Assembly: GCF_001424385.1 (NCBI RefSeq)
Contig: NZ_LMPO01000001.1
Coordinates: forward strand, 579,831 to 643,830
Reading direction: 5' to 3'
Length of the DNA: 64,000 nt
From: Curtobacterium sp. Leaf183
GTDB taxonomy: Bacteria; Actinomycetota; Actinomycetes; Actinomycetales; Microbacteriaceae
Below are positions 8,661 to 17,001 of this stretch, one piece after another. The translations under genes and the position numbers were made by a program. Numbering within the stretch: the first letter of the stretch is position 1; every line of letters begins with the position of its first letter. Below the pieces are notes generated by a model. It did no database searches. It worked only from the letters and a program-made list of their open reading frames with translations, and had not been told where the DNA came from.

Positions 8661-9824
8661 TCAGGCCTGGTGCGTGGTCGCCTCGTAGTGCCGCGCGCCC
8701 CCGAGCACACCCGCGAAGCGGAACGGCGCGTCGGTGACGCGCGCCCGCTCGGTGTCCTCGCTCGTCGCGGCGCCGGCGGCATGCAGCTCCCGGTACTCCG
8801 CGACGGTGAGCGGCACACGGGCGTCGAGCTCGGCACGCACCGCGCCCACCCGACGGTGGCGCTGGTGGTCCGGGCGGACGATCCCCGTCACGAGCTCCCC
8901 CACGCTGCCCGAGCCGTAGCTGAACATGCCGATGCGCTTGCCCGCCAGGTCGTCGTCGAGGTCGAGCACCGCCGCCAGCGCGATCCAGATCGACGCCGTG
9001 TACGTGTTGCCCATCTGCCGGTTGTAGGTGAAGCCGGTCCGCAGCTCGGACTCGTCGAACTCCACCCCGACGTGCTGGGTGAGCTTGCGGTGCGCCTTGA
9101 CCGCCATCTTCGTGAACGGCTGGTGGTGCACGAACCGGTCGATCTCGGCGTAGGACGGTCCCCCGCGCGACGCGAGGTCGTCCCAGGCGCCGATGAAGGC
9201 GTCGACGTAGGCGGTGACCGACAGGCGCCCGTCGACGAGCGCCGTCGAGCGGTCGTTCGGCCGCCAGAAGTCGTCGACGTCGGCGGTGAACAGTCCGGCG
9301 GCGGGCTCGATCTCGATCAGGTCGGGGTCGGCGCTGACGAGCATGGCGACCGCGCCGGCGCCCTGTGTGGGTTCGGCGGCGGTGTCGACGTCGTAGCGGG
9401 CGACGTCGGCGGCGATGACGAGCACCCGCTCGCGGGGGTCGCGCGCGACGATCCCGAGGGCGAGCTGCAGCGCCGCGGTCCCGCCGTAGCAGGCCTGCTT
9501 GAGCTCGACGGTGCGCACGTTCGACGGCAGCCCGAGCAGTCCGTGCACGAACACCCCGGCGGCCTTGGACTGGTCGATGCCGGACTCGGTCGCGAACAGG
9601 ACCGTGCGGATCCCCTCGACGCCGTGCCGGTCGACGACCTGCTTGGCCGCTGCGGCACCCATCGTGACGATGTCCTCGTCCGGGGCGGGCACGCTGAAGG
9701 CGTCCTGCCCGATGCCGACGTGGTACTTCGCGGGGTCCACCCCGAGCTGCACCGCCAGGTCGTCGAGCTCGAGCACGTGGTGCCCGGTCGTCACCGCGAT
9801 GTCGTGGATGCCGATGGAGGTCAT
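8661..9824 (-). CDS. mvaS: Hydroxymethylglutaryl-CoA synthase
   Basis: This 387-residue thiolase-fold enzyme condenses acetyl-CoA with acetoacetyl-CoA to HMG-CoA, the entry step of the mevalonate pathway. The catalytic residues are visible: Glu80 in ATESGID, Cys112 in KQACYGG and His234 in HHQPFTKM. Length is normal for bacterial enzymes. The ATG at 9824 overlaps the stop of the HMG-CoA reductase gene upstream (ATGA). It is the last of five tightly overlapped mevalonate genes; no acetoacetyl-CoA thiolase or synthase is nearby, so that precursor must be supplied from elsewhere. Confidence 0.95.
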   Translation of the reverse strand: MTSIGIHDIAVTTGHHVLELDDLAVQLGVDPAKYHVGIGQDAFSVPAPDEDIVTMGAAAAKQVVDRHGVEGIRTVLFATESGIDQSKAAGVFVHGLLGLPSNVRTVELKQACYGGTAALQLALGIVARDPRERVLVIAADVARYDVDTAAEPTQGAGAVAMLVSADPDLIEIEPAAGLFTADVDDFWRPNDRSTALVDGRLSVTAYVDAFIGAWDDLASRGGPSYAEIDRFVHHQPFTKMAVKAHRKLTQHVGVEFDESELRTGFTYNRQMGNTYTASIWIALAAVLDLDDDLAGKRIGMFSYGSGSVGELVTGIVRPDHQRHRRVGAVRAELDARVPLTVAEYRELHAAGAATSEDTERARVTDAPFRFAGVLGGARHYEATTHQA

Positions 9825-10912
9825 GCTGTGCCGTCCTTCTTCCCGCCACGCTCCATGGCGACGTGTGCCGCCATCAACTCGCCGGGGTTCGTCTGCGCGG
9901 CGAGCAGGGACAGCTCACCGCAGAGCACCGTCGCGGCGCAGAGTCCTGCGAGGCGACGGGCGTTCGCGCCGGGCTCCCGGTCTTCGCGGCAGCCGAGACG
10001 CGTCAGTGCGTCCTCGACGACGGGCAGGTCGTTGCCCTTGCCGTTGCCGACCGTGCCGACGATGAGGTGCGGGAGGGAGCACGAGAAGTACAGGTCGTCG
10101 CCACGGGCCTCGGCGAACGTGATGCCCTGGGAGCCCTCGACGATGTTCGCCGCGTCCTGCCCGGTGGCCAGGTAGAAGCCGAGCAGCATGTTCGCGTAGT
10201 GCGCGTTGGCGGAGCGCAGGGCACCGGCGATCGTCGACCCGACCAGGTTCTTCGCCGTGTTGAGGTCGACGATGCGCTGGGTCGAGGTCTTGAGGAACCG
10301 CTCGACGACCTGCCCGGGCAGGACGATCTCGGCGATCGTGGCCCGACCGCGCCCGCGGATGCCGTTCACCGCCGTGGCCTTCTTGTCCGAGCAGAAGTTG
10401 CCGGAGATCGACACGTACGACAGCTCCGGGTGCCAGCCGAGGATCGTCGGCAGCAGCGTGTCCGCGGCCTGCGTCACCATGTTGTGGCCCGAGGCGTCGC
10501 CCGTGGTGAACGCGAACCGCAGGAACAGCAGGTCCCCGACGATCTCCGGGTGCACCTCGATCAGCTTCGCGTAGCGGCTCTGCCCGACCACGACGGCCTC
10601 GAGCTCGTCCTGGCGGGCCAGGATGCGCCCGGCGGCGATGTGCGCTGCCGCTGCGCTGTCGGCACGGACGACGACCGAGCGGGTCATGCGCTCGTCGACG
10701 ACCGTCGCGACGATGCCGCCCTCGACCATGCGGGAGATGCGGGCGCCCCGACCGACGGACGGCCACAGCGGCGACTCGTACGTCGCCAGGGGCACGGCGT
10801 GCTCGCCCTCGACGGCGTTGCCGCTGACCCGCAGCGGACCGACCCAGCGCGTCGGGATCGGCGTCTGCGTGATCGTCTTGTCGACGGTGCTCGGATTCGC
10901 TGTGTCACTCAC
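9821..10912 (-). CDS. mvaA: Hydroxymethylglutaryl-CoA reductase (NADPH), class I-like
   Basis: A 363-residue reductase converting HMG-CoA to mevalonate. Recognisable segments are ATYESPLW with the catalytic Glu, GNFCSDKKATAVN with the catalytic Lys, GQDAANIVEGSQ with the Asp, GTVGNGKGNDLP in the nucleotide-binding loop, and a C-terminal AAHVAMERG with a His in the expected place. These resemble the soluble catalytic domain of class I enzymes as found in Streptomyces; no membrane anchor is present. The GTG start at 10912 overlaps the stop of the phosphomevalonate kinase gene (GTGA), so an in-frame extension further upstream is rejected. Confidence 0.93.
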   Translation of the reverse strand: MSDTANPSTVDKTITQTPIPTRWVGPLRVSGNAVEGEHAVPLATYESPLWPSVGRGARISRMVEGGIVATVVDERMTRSVVVRADSAAAAHIAAGRILARQDELEAVVVGQSRYAKLIEVHPEIVGDLLFLRFAFTTGDASGHNMVTQAADTLLPTILGWHPELSYVSISGNFCSDKKATAVNGIRGRGRATIAEIVLPGQVVERFLKTSTQRIVDLNTAKNLVGSTIAGALRSANAHYANMLLGFYLATGQDAANIVEGSQGITFAEARGDDLYFSCSLPHLIVGTVGNGKGNDLPVVEDALTRLGCREDREPGANARRLAGLCAATVLCGELSLLAAQTNPGELMAAHVAMERGGKKDGTA

Positions 10913-11988
10913 TCGATGGGGCCTTCCGGGGGTTGGACGGCGACCGAGAGGTGCCGGATGTCGTGCGCCTCCCACTCGCGGAAGATCACGGCCGGGTCGA
11001 GGTCGGCCGGCACGAGCGCGATGCCGCAGTCGCCGCCGCCGGCACCGGACGGCTTGGCCGCCCCGCCGGAGCGCTCGACGACGTCGCACAGGGTGGTCAG
11101 TCGGTCGGTCTCGATGCGCGAGCCGACGGAGTCACCGAGCCGCTGCATGAGTCCGCGGGCGCGCCGGAGCGCGTCGAGCGTCTGCTCGGCGTCGCCGGTC
11201 CGGAGGCCCGTGGTCAGGTCGTCGACGCAGGCGCGGCTGTCGTCGAGGAACGTCGAGTACCCGCCGTTCCGGTGGCGCCGCACGGCGCCGACGAGCTGCG
11301 TGGTGGACGCTGGCGACCCGGTCCAGCCGACCAGCAGGCGCAGGTCCGTCGGCGCGGGGAGCCGCTCGACGTCGAACCCGGCCCACGCGTCGACGTCGTG
11401 CAGGATCGCCGAGACCGTGTTGCCCGTGAGCTGCTCGAGCAGGCGCTCGCGGTCCGGCGCGCTGTAGCGGAGCCAGCCGCCGAACGTGCTCGCCGCCAGG
11501 TCGCCACCGGACGCCCGCGGGTTGACCCGCACGGTCGCCAGCAGCGCGACCTGGAACCGCTGCCGTTGGGACAGCCCGAGCCCGTAGAACCGGTCGAGGG
11601 CGCCGACGGTCGCGACGGTCACGGCGGCCGACGACCCGAGACCGAACTTCCGGCCGCTGGCGTCGTCGAGCTGGCTCGAGATGCGCAGGTCGTGGAAGCG
11701 CGGGCCGATGCCCAGTTCGGCACGGAGCTTCTCGACCAGGTCGATCGTCGCCATGACGTAGTCGTAGGGGTGGTGCTCGCGGTCGAGCGCGAGGCCGTCC
11801 TCGCGGCGGGTCCACGTCAGCGGCAGGTGCCCGTACTCCTCGGAGTGCACGCTGCCGGACCCGTGGCCCTCGGCGACGCGGGCCGTGATGGCGCGGTCGA
11901 GGGCGATGAGCACCGACGGCTGGCCCGGCTCGACGACGGCGTACTCACCGGCGACGAACAACTTGCCGTGGGCGCGGAACTCGATCAC
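10909..11988 (-). CDS. Phosphomevalonate kinase
   Basis: A 359-residue GHMP-superfamily kinase that phosphorylates phosphomevalonate to mevalonate diphosphate. The N terminus VIEFRAHGKLFVAGEYAV, the phosphate loop KFGLGSSAAVTVATV and the C-terminal KPSGAGGGDCG motif identify the family, and position between the decarboxylase and the reductase matches the actinobacterial cluster order. GTG 11988 overlaps the previous stop. The other two GHMP genes in the operon are distinguished by their own motifs. Confidence 0.92.
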   Translation of the reverse strand: MIEFRAHGKLFVAGEYAVVEPGQPSVLIALDRAITARVAEGHGSGSVHSEEYGHLPLTWTRREDGLALDREHHPYDYVMATIDLVEKLRAELGIGPRFHDLRISSQLDDASGRKFGLGSSAAVTVATVGALDRFYGLGLSQRQRFQVALLATVRVNPRASGGDLAASTFGGWLRYSAPDRERLLEQLTGNTVSAILHDVDAWAGFDVERLPAPTDLRLLVGWTGSPASTTQLVGAVRRHRNGGYSTFLDDSRACVDDLTTGLRTGDAEQTLDALRRARGLMQRLGDSVGSRIETDRLTTLCDVVERSGGAAKPSGAGGGDCGIALVPADLDPAVIFREWEAHDIRHLSVAVQPPEGPIE

Positions 11989-12989
11989 TCGGTGGACTCC
12001 TTCTGGACGGGGTGCTGCTGCTTCCCCGTTCCTTCGGAGCCGACCAGGCGCGCGGCAGGCCCGGTGCCGGACTCGATGACGGTGCCCAGGTCGGCGAGCG
12101 CCGCGGCCACCGCGGCCCGGTCCTGCGGCTGCACGAGCACGACGACGTTCGGGCCGGCGTCGGCGGTGGCGTAGGCCTCGGTACCCGCGGCACGCAGCGC
12201 ACCGACCGCGTCGAAGACCGCGACGCTGCGGGCGGTGAGGTAGCGGATCGGGGGGAAGGAGCCCTCGATCGTGGCGTGCATGCGCAGGGCGTTGCTCTCG
12301 GTGAGCTCGCCGATCCGGGTGAAGTCGCCGGTGGCGCACGCAGTCAGCATGTCGCCGACCGTCTCGGTGGTCGAGGTGACCCAGGCGGGGTAGAACGGCG
12401 AGGTCGCGATGGTGCGGCGCATGGCCTCGCGGGACCCGATCGCCTTCGGGCCGTCGTCGATCGTCACCACGACCATGGCCATCGGGGGCGCCGGGATCGT
12501 CTCGGCGTACGAGCCCTGGTCGTCGCCGGCGTGCCAGACCGACACCCCGCCGGGGATCGACCGCGTCGCCGATCCGGAACCGCGCCGCGCGAGCCGGGAC
12601 AGGTCGCGCTCGGACAGGTCGAGCCCGTAGGCCGCCGCCGCCGCGGTCGCCAGGGCGGCGAAGCCCGAGGCGCTCGACGCCAGGCCGGCACCGGTCGGAA
12701 CCGTGTTGGTCGACTCGACCGACGCACGGGCGTCGCTCCCCGCCAGCTGCCGGACCAGGTCGAGGAACCGCTCGACGCGTGTCAGGGCTCCGTCGGCGAC
12801 GACGCGACCGTTCAGGACGAACGCGTCCCGGGCCTCCTGGCGGTCGACGAGCGTGACGGACGTCGTCGTCGGGAAGACGTCGAGGCCCATCGAGACGCTG
12901 CCCGTCGCGGGGAGCGCGAGGTCGGCGTCCGCCTTGCCCCAGTACTTGACGAGGGCGATGTTGGGGTGCGCGACGGCGGTGGCGGTCAT
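11985..12989 (-). CDS. mvaD: Diphosphomevalonate decarboxylase
   Basis: A 334-residue GHMP enzyme that uses ATP to decarboxylate mevalonate diphosphate to isopentenyl diphosphate. Diagnostic segments are HPNIALVKYWGK near the N terminus, VPTGAGLASSASGFAAL in the ATP loop, and the downstream RSIPGG motif. ATG 12989 overlaps the mevalonate kinase stop by one base (TGATG). No isopentenyl-diphosphate isomerase follows, although in the related Streptomyces cluster one sits among these genes. Confidence 0.95.
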   Translation of the reverse strand: MTATAVAHPNIALVKYWGKADADLALPATGSVSMGLDVFPTTTSVTLVDRQEARDAFVLNGRVVADGALTRVERFLDLVRQLAGSDARASVESTNTVPTGAGLASSASGFAALATAAAAAYGLDLSERDLSRLARRGSGSATRSIPGGVSVWHAGDDQGSYAETIPAPPMAMVVVTIDDGPKAIGSREAMRRTIATSPFYPAWVTSTTETVGDMLTACATGDFTRIGELTESNALRMHATIEGSFPPIRYLTARSVAVFDAVGALRAAGTEAYATADAGPNVVVLVQPQDRAAVAAALADLGTVIESGTGPAARLVGSEGTGKQQHPVQKESTE

Positions 12990-13966
12990 CAGGCGCGGTC
13001 TCCGATCCGAGTGGTCCAGGTGGCGGCGGCACCGGCGTCGCGCAGTGCTGCCGCGATGCGGTCCGCGTGCTCGCCGTCCGTGGCGAGTGCGAGCAGACAT
13101 CCGCCGCGCCCGCCGCCGGTGAGCTTGGCGCCGAGGGCGTCCGCTCGCCTGGCGGCTGCGACCAGGCGGTCGAGGTCGTCGCTCGACACGTCGAGCGTCG
13201 CGAGCAGCCCGTGTGCGGCGTCCATCGTGGCACCGAGCGCCTGGGCGTCGCCGTCCACGAGTGTCCCCCGCGCCCGACGGGCGAGGTCTCCGAGGCGGGC
13301 GAGGAGGGCGTCGACCGCACGGGGATCGCGGTCGTGGGCCTCGCGCACGGCGGTGACTGCCTGGCGGGTGTGACCGGGGACGCCGGTGTCCGCGACGACG
13401 AAGACGAACTCCCCGGACAGCTCGACGGGCTCGACGTGGCCGCCCTCGAACCAGACCGGCACGTCGGCGACGACCCCGCGGGCGTCGAGCCCGGACGGGC
13501 GCCCGTGGGCGACGCGCTCGCACTCCTGGATGAGCTCGTGGTGGGTCTCGGCGTCGAGCGTGACCCCGAAGACGTCGGCGACGGCGGCGGTCACGGCGGC
13601 GGCGACCGCGGCACTCGACCCCATGCCCCGAGCGGTCGGGACGTCGCTGTCGACCCGGACGTGCACGTGCTGGTCCTCGGCGCCGAGCCACCGCAGCGTC
13701 GCGGTCACCGCGGTGACGGTGGGCATCACCGCGGCGGGGGCGAGGTCGAGCGGGCCCGTGTGCACCGTGGAGGTGAGGCCGTGGCCCGTCGCCCGGGGCG
13801 TCGGGGTGACCGTCGCGGTGACCCGGACGTCGTTGACCGGCAGCACGAGTGCGGGTTCGCCGTACACCACGGCGTGCTCGCCGATCAGGATCGTCTTGCC
13901 GTGGGACGACGACGATCCGACTCGGGGGGTCGCTGTTCGTGCTTCGGCTGGGTGGTTGCTGGTCAT
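12989..13966 (-). CDS. mvk: Mevalonate kinase
   Basis: First gene of the mevalonate operon, 325 residues. GHMP motifs are GKTILIGEHAVVYG near the N terminus, PTARGMGSSAAVAAAV in the ATP-binding loop and KLTGGGRGGC near the C terminus. It phosphorylates mevalonate. ATG 13966 is the start that fits the family N terminus. A TAGGCT box on the minus strand at 13985-13980 lies 13 nt upstream and may be the operon promoter, with a very short leader. It is divergent from the alpha/beta hydrolase gene at 14044. Confidence 0.94.
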   Translation of the reverse strand: MTSNHPAEARTATPRVGSSSSHGKTILIGEHAVVYGEPALVLPVNDVRVTATVTPTPRATGHGLTSTVHTGPLDLAPAAVMPTVTAVTATLRWLGAEDQHVHVRVDSDVPTARGMGSSAAVAAAVTAAVADVFGVTLDAETHHELIQECERVAHGRPSGLDARGVVADVPVWFEGGHVEPVELSGEFVFVVADTGVPGHTRQAVTAVREAHDRDPRAVDALLARLGDLARRARGTLVDGDAQALGATMDAAHGLLATLDVSSDDLDRLVAAARRADALGAKLTGGGRGGCLLALATDGEHADRIAAALRDAGAAATWTTRIGDRA

Positions 13967-13979
13967 CAGTGGTCCGACC

Positions 13980-14037
13980 AGCCTAACCGCACGGCTGCGG
14001 ACCTGCTCAGCACCGTGCGCAGGCCGACTCCTAGGCT
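13980..14037. promoter_or_regulatory. Divergent promoter region with two TAGGCT -10 boxes
   Basis: TAGGCT is present on the minus strand at 13985-13980 (towards mvk) and on the plus strand at 14032-14037 (towards the hydrolase). The plus-strand box ends exactly 6 nt before ATG 14044, which predicts a leaderless transcript. No convincing -35 box is seen for either. Confidence 0.5.
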
Positions 14038-14043
14038 TGCGGG

Positions 14044-14796
14044 ATGGTCGACTCCACCACGGGCACCCACGACGTCGACGGCGTGCCCGTCTGGTTCCGC
14101 CGCCGCCCGGCGACCGTGCCCGATGCCCCGCGCGTCGTGCTGCTGCACGGCGGTGTCTCGGACAGCCGGGTGTTCGACGGCATGCTCGCGGCACTGCCCG
14201 ACACGCTCGAGCTCTGGACGTACGACCGCCGCGGGCACGGGCGGACACGGGACACGGACGAGCCCTTCGGCTTCGCCGCGATGGTCGACGAGGGCGTCGC
14301 GGTCATCACCGAGCGGATCGGCGGTCCGGTGCACCTGGTGGGCCACAGCGACGGGGCGGACCTGGCGCTCCTGCTGGCGATCGAGCACCCGGCGCTCGTC
14401 GCGACGGTGACGTCGTTCTCGGGCAACCTCGACCCGTCCGGGTACGAGGCGGGGTCCGTGAGCGTCGACGAGCTGGACGCGGCCGTCGGCGACCACTGGG
14501 CACGGGTGGCGCCGCACGAGCGCGGGTACTTCCGCACGGTGGCCGCGAAGACGATCCGGCTCTGGCTGACGGAGCCGCAGATGACCACGGCGGACCTGGG
14601 TCGGATCACGGCGCCGGTGCTCGTCGCCGCCGGCGAGCGCGACGTCATCCGGCCCGAGCACACCGGTGCGATCCACCGGGGGATCCCCGGTTCCCGGCTG
14701 GCGATCGTGCCCGGGGTCGGCCACATGCTCGTCGAGGACGAGGCCGCCGTCTGCGCGGGACTGATCGAGGAGACGATCGCCCGAGCGTCCAGCTGA
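14044..14796 (+). CDS. Alpha/beta fold hydrolase
   Basis: A 250-residue hydrolase with HGGVSDSRVFDGM (oxyanion hole), GHSDGADLALLLA carrying the nucleophilic Ser, and C-terminal GVGHM with the catalytic His; an Asp lies between. The substrate cannot be told from sequence. It is divergent from the mevalonate operon and 77 bp upstream of ohrR on the same strand. A TAGGCT box 6 nt before the ATG suggests leaderless expression, since no ribosome binding site is present. Confidence 0.88.
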   Translation: MVDSTTGTHDVDGVPVWFRRRPATVPDAPRVVLLHGGVSDSRVFDGMLAALPDTLELWTYDRRGHGRTRDTDEPFGFAAMVDEGVAVITERIGGPVHLVGHSDGADLALLLAIEHPALVATVTSFSGNLDPSGYEAGSVSVDELDAAVGDHWARVAPHERGYFRTVAAKTIRLWLTEPQMTTADLGRITAPVLVAAGERDVIRPEHTGAIHRGIPGSRLAIVPGVGHMLVEDEAAVCAGLIEETIARASS

Positions 14797-14837
14797 CCGC
14801 CGATCGCGCGCGGGGTCATCGGTGGTCGCGCACCCAG

Positions 14838-14867
14838 GTTGTGCACAACTCGGTTGCGTGCAATGCT
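14838..14867 (+). promoter_or_regulatory. ohrR promoter covered by palindromic operator
   Basis: TTGTGC (14839-14844) and AATGCT (14862-14867) are 17 bp apart, and the -10-like box lies 6 nt before ATG 14874. The perfect palindrome GTTGTGCACAAC (14838-14849) covers the -35 and the near-palindrome TTGCGTGCAA (14854-14863) reaches the -10. This is the expected layout for OhrR autorepression; binding is inferred. Confidence 0.6.
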
Positions 14868-14873
14868 TTGTCC

Positions 14874-15329
14874 ATGCCGGTGACCGACGAGATGGTGTGC
14901 TTCTCCCTCTACGCGGCGACCCGGGCCACGACCCAGGCGTACCGCACGATGCTCGAACCCTGGGGGCTGACCTACCCGCAGTACCTGGTCCTCGTGACCC
15001 TGTGGGTCGAGGGCGACCAGACCGTCTCCAGCCTCGGCGACCACCTGCAGCTCGACTCCGGCACCCTGTCGCCGCTGCTCCGCCGCATGGAGCAGGCCGA
15101 CCTGGTGCACCGCGAGCGCCGCAGCACCGACGAGCGTGTCGTCACCGTGACCACCGGCGAGCGGGGCCGGTCCCTGCGCGCCGAGCTCGCCGACATCCCG
15201 GGTCGCATCGCCGCCGGTACGGGCCTCCCCGACGCCGACGCGGCAGCCGAGCTCATCCGTACCCTGCAGCGCCTCACCGAGACGATGCACGCCGCCGCTG
15301 CGCCCACCCCGGCGCCGGCGGGCCACTGA
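14874..15329 (+). CDS. ohrR: Organic hydroperoxide-sensing MarR-family repressor OhrR
   Basis: A 151-residue winged-helix regulator. The N-terminal segment CFSLYAATRA places Cys9 where OhrR proteins carry the peroxide-reactive cysteine, and the body has the MarR pattern LDSGTLSPLLRRME followed by the RRSTDERV wing. When the cysteine is oxidised by organic peroxide, OhrR leaves DNA and ohr is expressed. The gene lies 25 bp upstream of ohr, and palindromic sequences overlap its own promoter. Identification is firm from the Cys context plus the neighbour. Confidence 0.93.
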   Translation: MPVTDEMVCFSLYAATRATTQAYRTMLEPWGLTYPQYLVLVTLWVEGDQTVSSLGDHLQLDSGTLSPLLRRMEQADLVHRERRSTDERVVTVTTGERGRSLRAELADIPGRIAAGTGLPDADAAAELIRTLQRLTETMHAAAAPTPAPAGH

Positions 15330-15354
15330 CCCCACGAAGGAAAGGAACCTCCGC

Positions 15355-15777
15355 ATGGACGTCCTCTACACCGCAGAAGCCCTGTCCACCGGCGAGGGCC
15401 GGAACGGCCACGTCGCCACCAGCGACGGTCGCGTCGACCTCGACATGGCGATCCCGAAGGACATGGGCGGCTCCGGCAACGGTGCCAACCCCGAGCAGCT
15501 CTTCGCCGCCGGCTACGCCGCGTGCTTCCACTCCGCACTGCAGGGCGTCGCCCGCGCGCAGAAGGTCAAGGTCACCGACTCGTCCGTGGGCGGTCGCGTG
15601 CAGATCGGCCCGAACGGCCAGGGCGGCTTCCAGCTCGCCGTCATGCTCGAGGTCGTCATCCCCGGCATGGAGCACGACCAGGCCCAGGCCCTCGCGGACG
15701 CCGCCCACCAGGTGTGCCCGTACTCGAACGCGACGCGCGGCAACATCGACGTCACGATCACCGTCTCGGAGGACTAG
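15355..15777 (+). CDS. ohr: Organic hydroperoxide resistance protein Ohr
   Basis: A 140-residue OsmC/Ohr-family peroxidase that reduces organic hydroperoxides with a thiol. Both redox cysteines are present, Cys57 in YAACFHS and Cys121 in HQVCPYSN, along with Arg16 in the GRNGHV segment. A strong AAGGAA-type ribosome binding site precedes ATG 15355. It is co-transcribed with ohrR upstream and, three bases downstream of its stop, with an oxidoreductase gene. Confidence 0.96.
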   Translation: MDVLYTAEALSTGEGRNGHVATSDGRVDLDMAIPKDMGGSGNGANPEQLFAAGYAACFHSALQGVARAQKVKVTDSSVGGRVQIGPNGQGGFQLAVMLEVVIPGMEHDQAQALADAAHQVCPYSNATRGNIDVTITVSED

Positions 15778-15780
15778 TCC

Positions 15781-16773
15781 ATGAGCACCCCCACCACCAT
15801 GCGCGCCGTCGTCCACCCCGAGTTCGGCGAGCCCGCCGACGTCCTGACCGTCGAGCAGCGCCCGGTCCCCACACCGGGCCCCGGGCAGGTGCTCGTCCGC
15901 ACGGTACTGTCCCCCATCCACAACCACGACCTGTGGACCATCCGCGGCACCTACGGCTTCAGGCCGGAGCTGCCCGCCGCCAGCGGCACCGAGGCGCTCG
16001 GCGTCGTCGAGGCCCTCGGCGACGGTGTCGACCGCCTGCAGGTCGGCCAGCGCGTCGCCGGCGGCACGTTCGGCGTCTGGGCCGAGTACTACGTCGCCGA
16101 TGCCGCCGGTCTCGTGCCGGTCCCCGACGCGATGCCCGACGAGTCCGCCGCGCAGCTCGTGTCGATGCCGTTCAGCGCCATCAGCCTGCTGCACTCGCTC
16201 GACCTGCACGAGGGCGACTGGATCATCCAGAACGCCGCGAACGGCGCCGTCGGCCGCATGGTCGCGCAGCTCGGCAAGGCCCGCGGCATCAACGTCGTCG
16301 GTCTCGTCCGCCGCGCCGAGGGCGTCGAGGAACTCCGCGCCCAGGGCATCGAGCGCATCGTCGCCACCGACGCACCCGACTGGCAGGACCAGGTCACCGC
16401 GATCACCGGTGGCGCGCCGATCACCGCGGGCGTCGAGTCCGTCGGTGGCAAGGCGGCCGGCGACATCGCCTCGGTCCTGGGCGAGGACGCCACGCTCGTC
16501 GTGTTCGGCGCGATGGCGTCCCCCACGCTCGAGATCCCGTCCGGCAAGGTCATCTTCGGCCAGCTGACGGTCAAGGGCTTCTGGGGCGCCGTCGTCAGCC
16601 GGACGATGTCCGCCGACCTCAAGGGCCAGCTGTTCGGTGAGCTCATCTCGCGCGTGCTCGACGGGTCGCTGACGCTCCCCGTGTCGGAGACCTTCGTCTT
16701 CGAGGACGCCCGCGCCGCAGCTCGCGCCAGCGACACCGCCGGACGCGTCGGCAAGGTGCTCCTGCGCCCGTAG
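15781..16773 (+). CDS. Zinc-independent MDR-family oxidoreductase (quinone reductase/enoyl reductase type)
   Basis: A 330-residue medium-chain dehydrogenase/reductase. The GroES-like half lacks the GHE zinc ligand pattern of alcohol dehydrogenases, showing SGTEALGVVEAL instead. The Rossmann half has NAANGAVGRMVAQLGKA, close to quinone oxidoreductases and enoyl-thioester reductases. It should use NADPH to reduce an unsaturated carbonyl, perhaps lipid peroxide breakdown products given its position just after ohr; the substrate is a guess. ATG 15781 is three bases after the ohr stop. Confidence 0.85.
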   Translation: MSTPTTMRAVVHPEFGEPADVLTVEQRPVPTPGPGQVLVRTVLSPIHNHDLWTIRGTYGFRPELPAASGTEALGVVEALGDGVDRLQVGQRVAGGTFGVWAEYYVADAAGLVPVPDAMPDESAAQLVSMPFSAISLLHSLDLHEGDWIIQNAANGAVGRMVAQLGKARGINVVGLVRRAEGVEELRAQGIERIVATDAPDWQDQVTAITGGAPITAGVESVGGKAAGDIASVLGEDATLVVFGAMASPTLEIPSGKVIFGQLTVKGFWGAVVSRTMSADLKGQLFGELISRVLDGSLTLPVSETFVFEDARAAARASDTAGRVGKVLLRP

Positions 16774-16789
16774 CGCGACCAGTGCACAG

Positions 16790-16829
16790 GACGGGAGGCC
16801 CGTGGCGGATCCGCCACGGGCCTCCCGTC
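16790..16829. terminator. 40-bp perfect palindrome, terminator (family A)
   Basis: A perfect 40-bp palindrome with arms beginning GACGGGAGGCCCGTGGCGG, 17 bases after the oxidoreductase stop. It belongs to a set of related palindromes in this window (17492, 34517, 38765, 41231, 51463). It probably terminates transcription in both directions. Confidence 0.75.
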
Positions 16830-16990
16830 TCCGTCGTGGACGGCACCAGGGCACGCAGTGCGTCGGCCGGGCCGAGCCAACCGACCGGTCGGCCGGACCC
16901 GTCGACGACGGGGAGGCCGCTGGTCTCGGTGGCACCCACCACCTCGGGGACGACGTCCTCCAGCAACGCACTCGACCATGCAACCGACAC
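16830..16990 (-). pseudogene. CBS-domain remnant
   Basis: On the minus strand, GTG 16990 opens a frame reading SSALLEDVVPEVVGATETSG then LPVVDGSGRPVGWL then ADALRAL, which is the shape of one half of a CBS domain. The frame then runs into the palindrome at 16829 and the antisense of the neighbouring gene, so no complete protein is possible. It begins 12 bases after the MarR stop with no ribosome binding site. It may be the tail of a lost CBS-domain protein or chance similarity. Confidence 0.35.
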
Positions 16991-17001
16991 GACCAGCGTC
17001 G

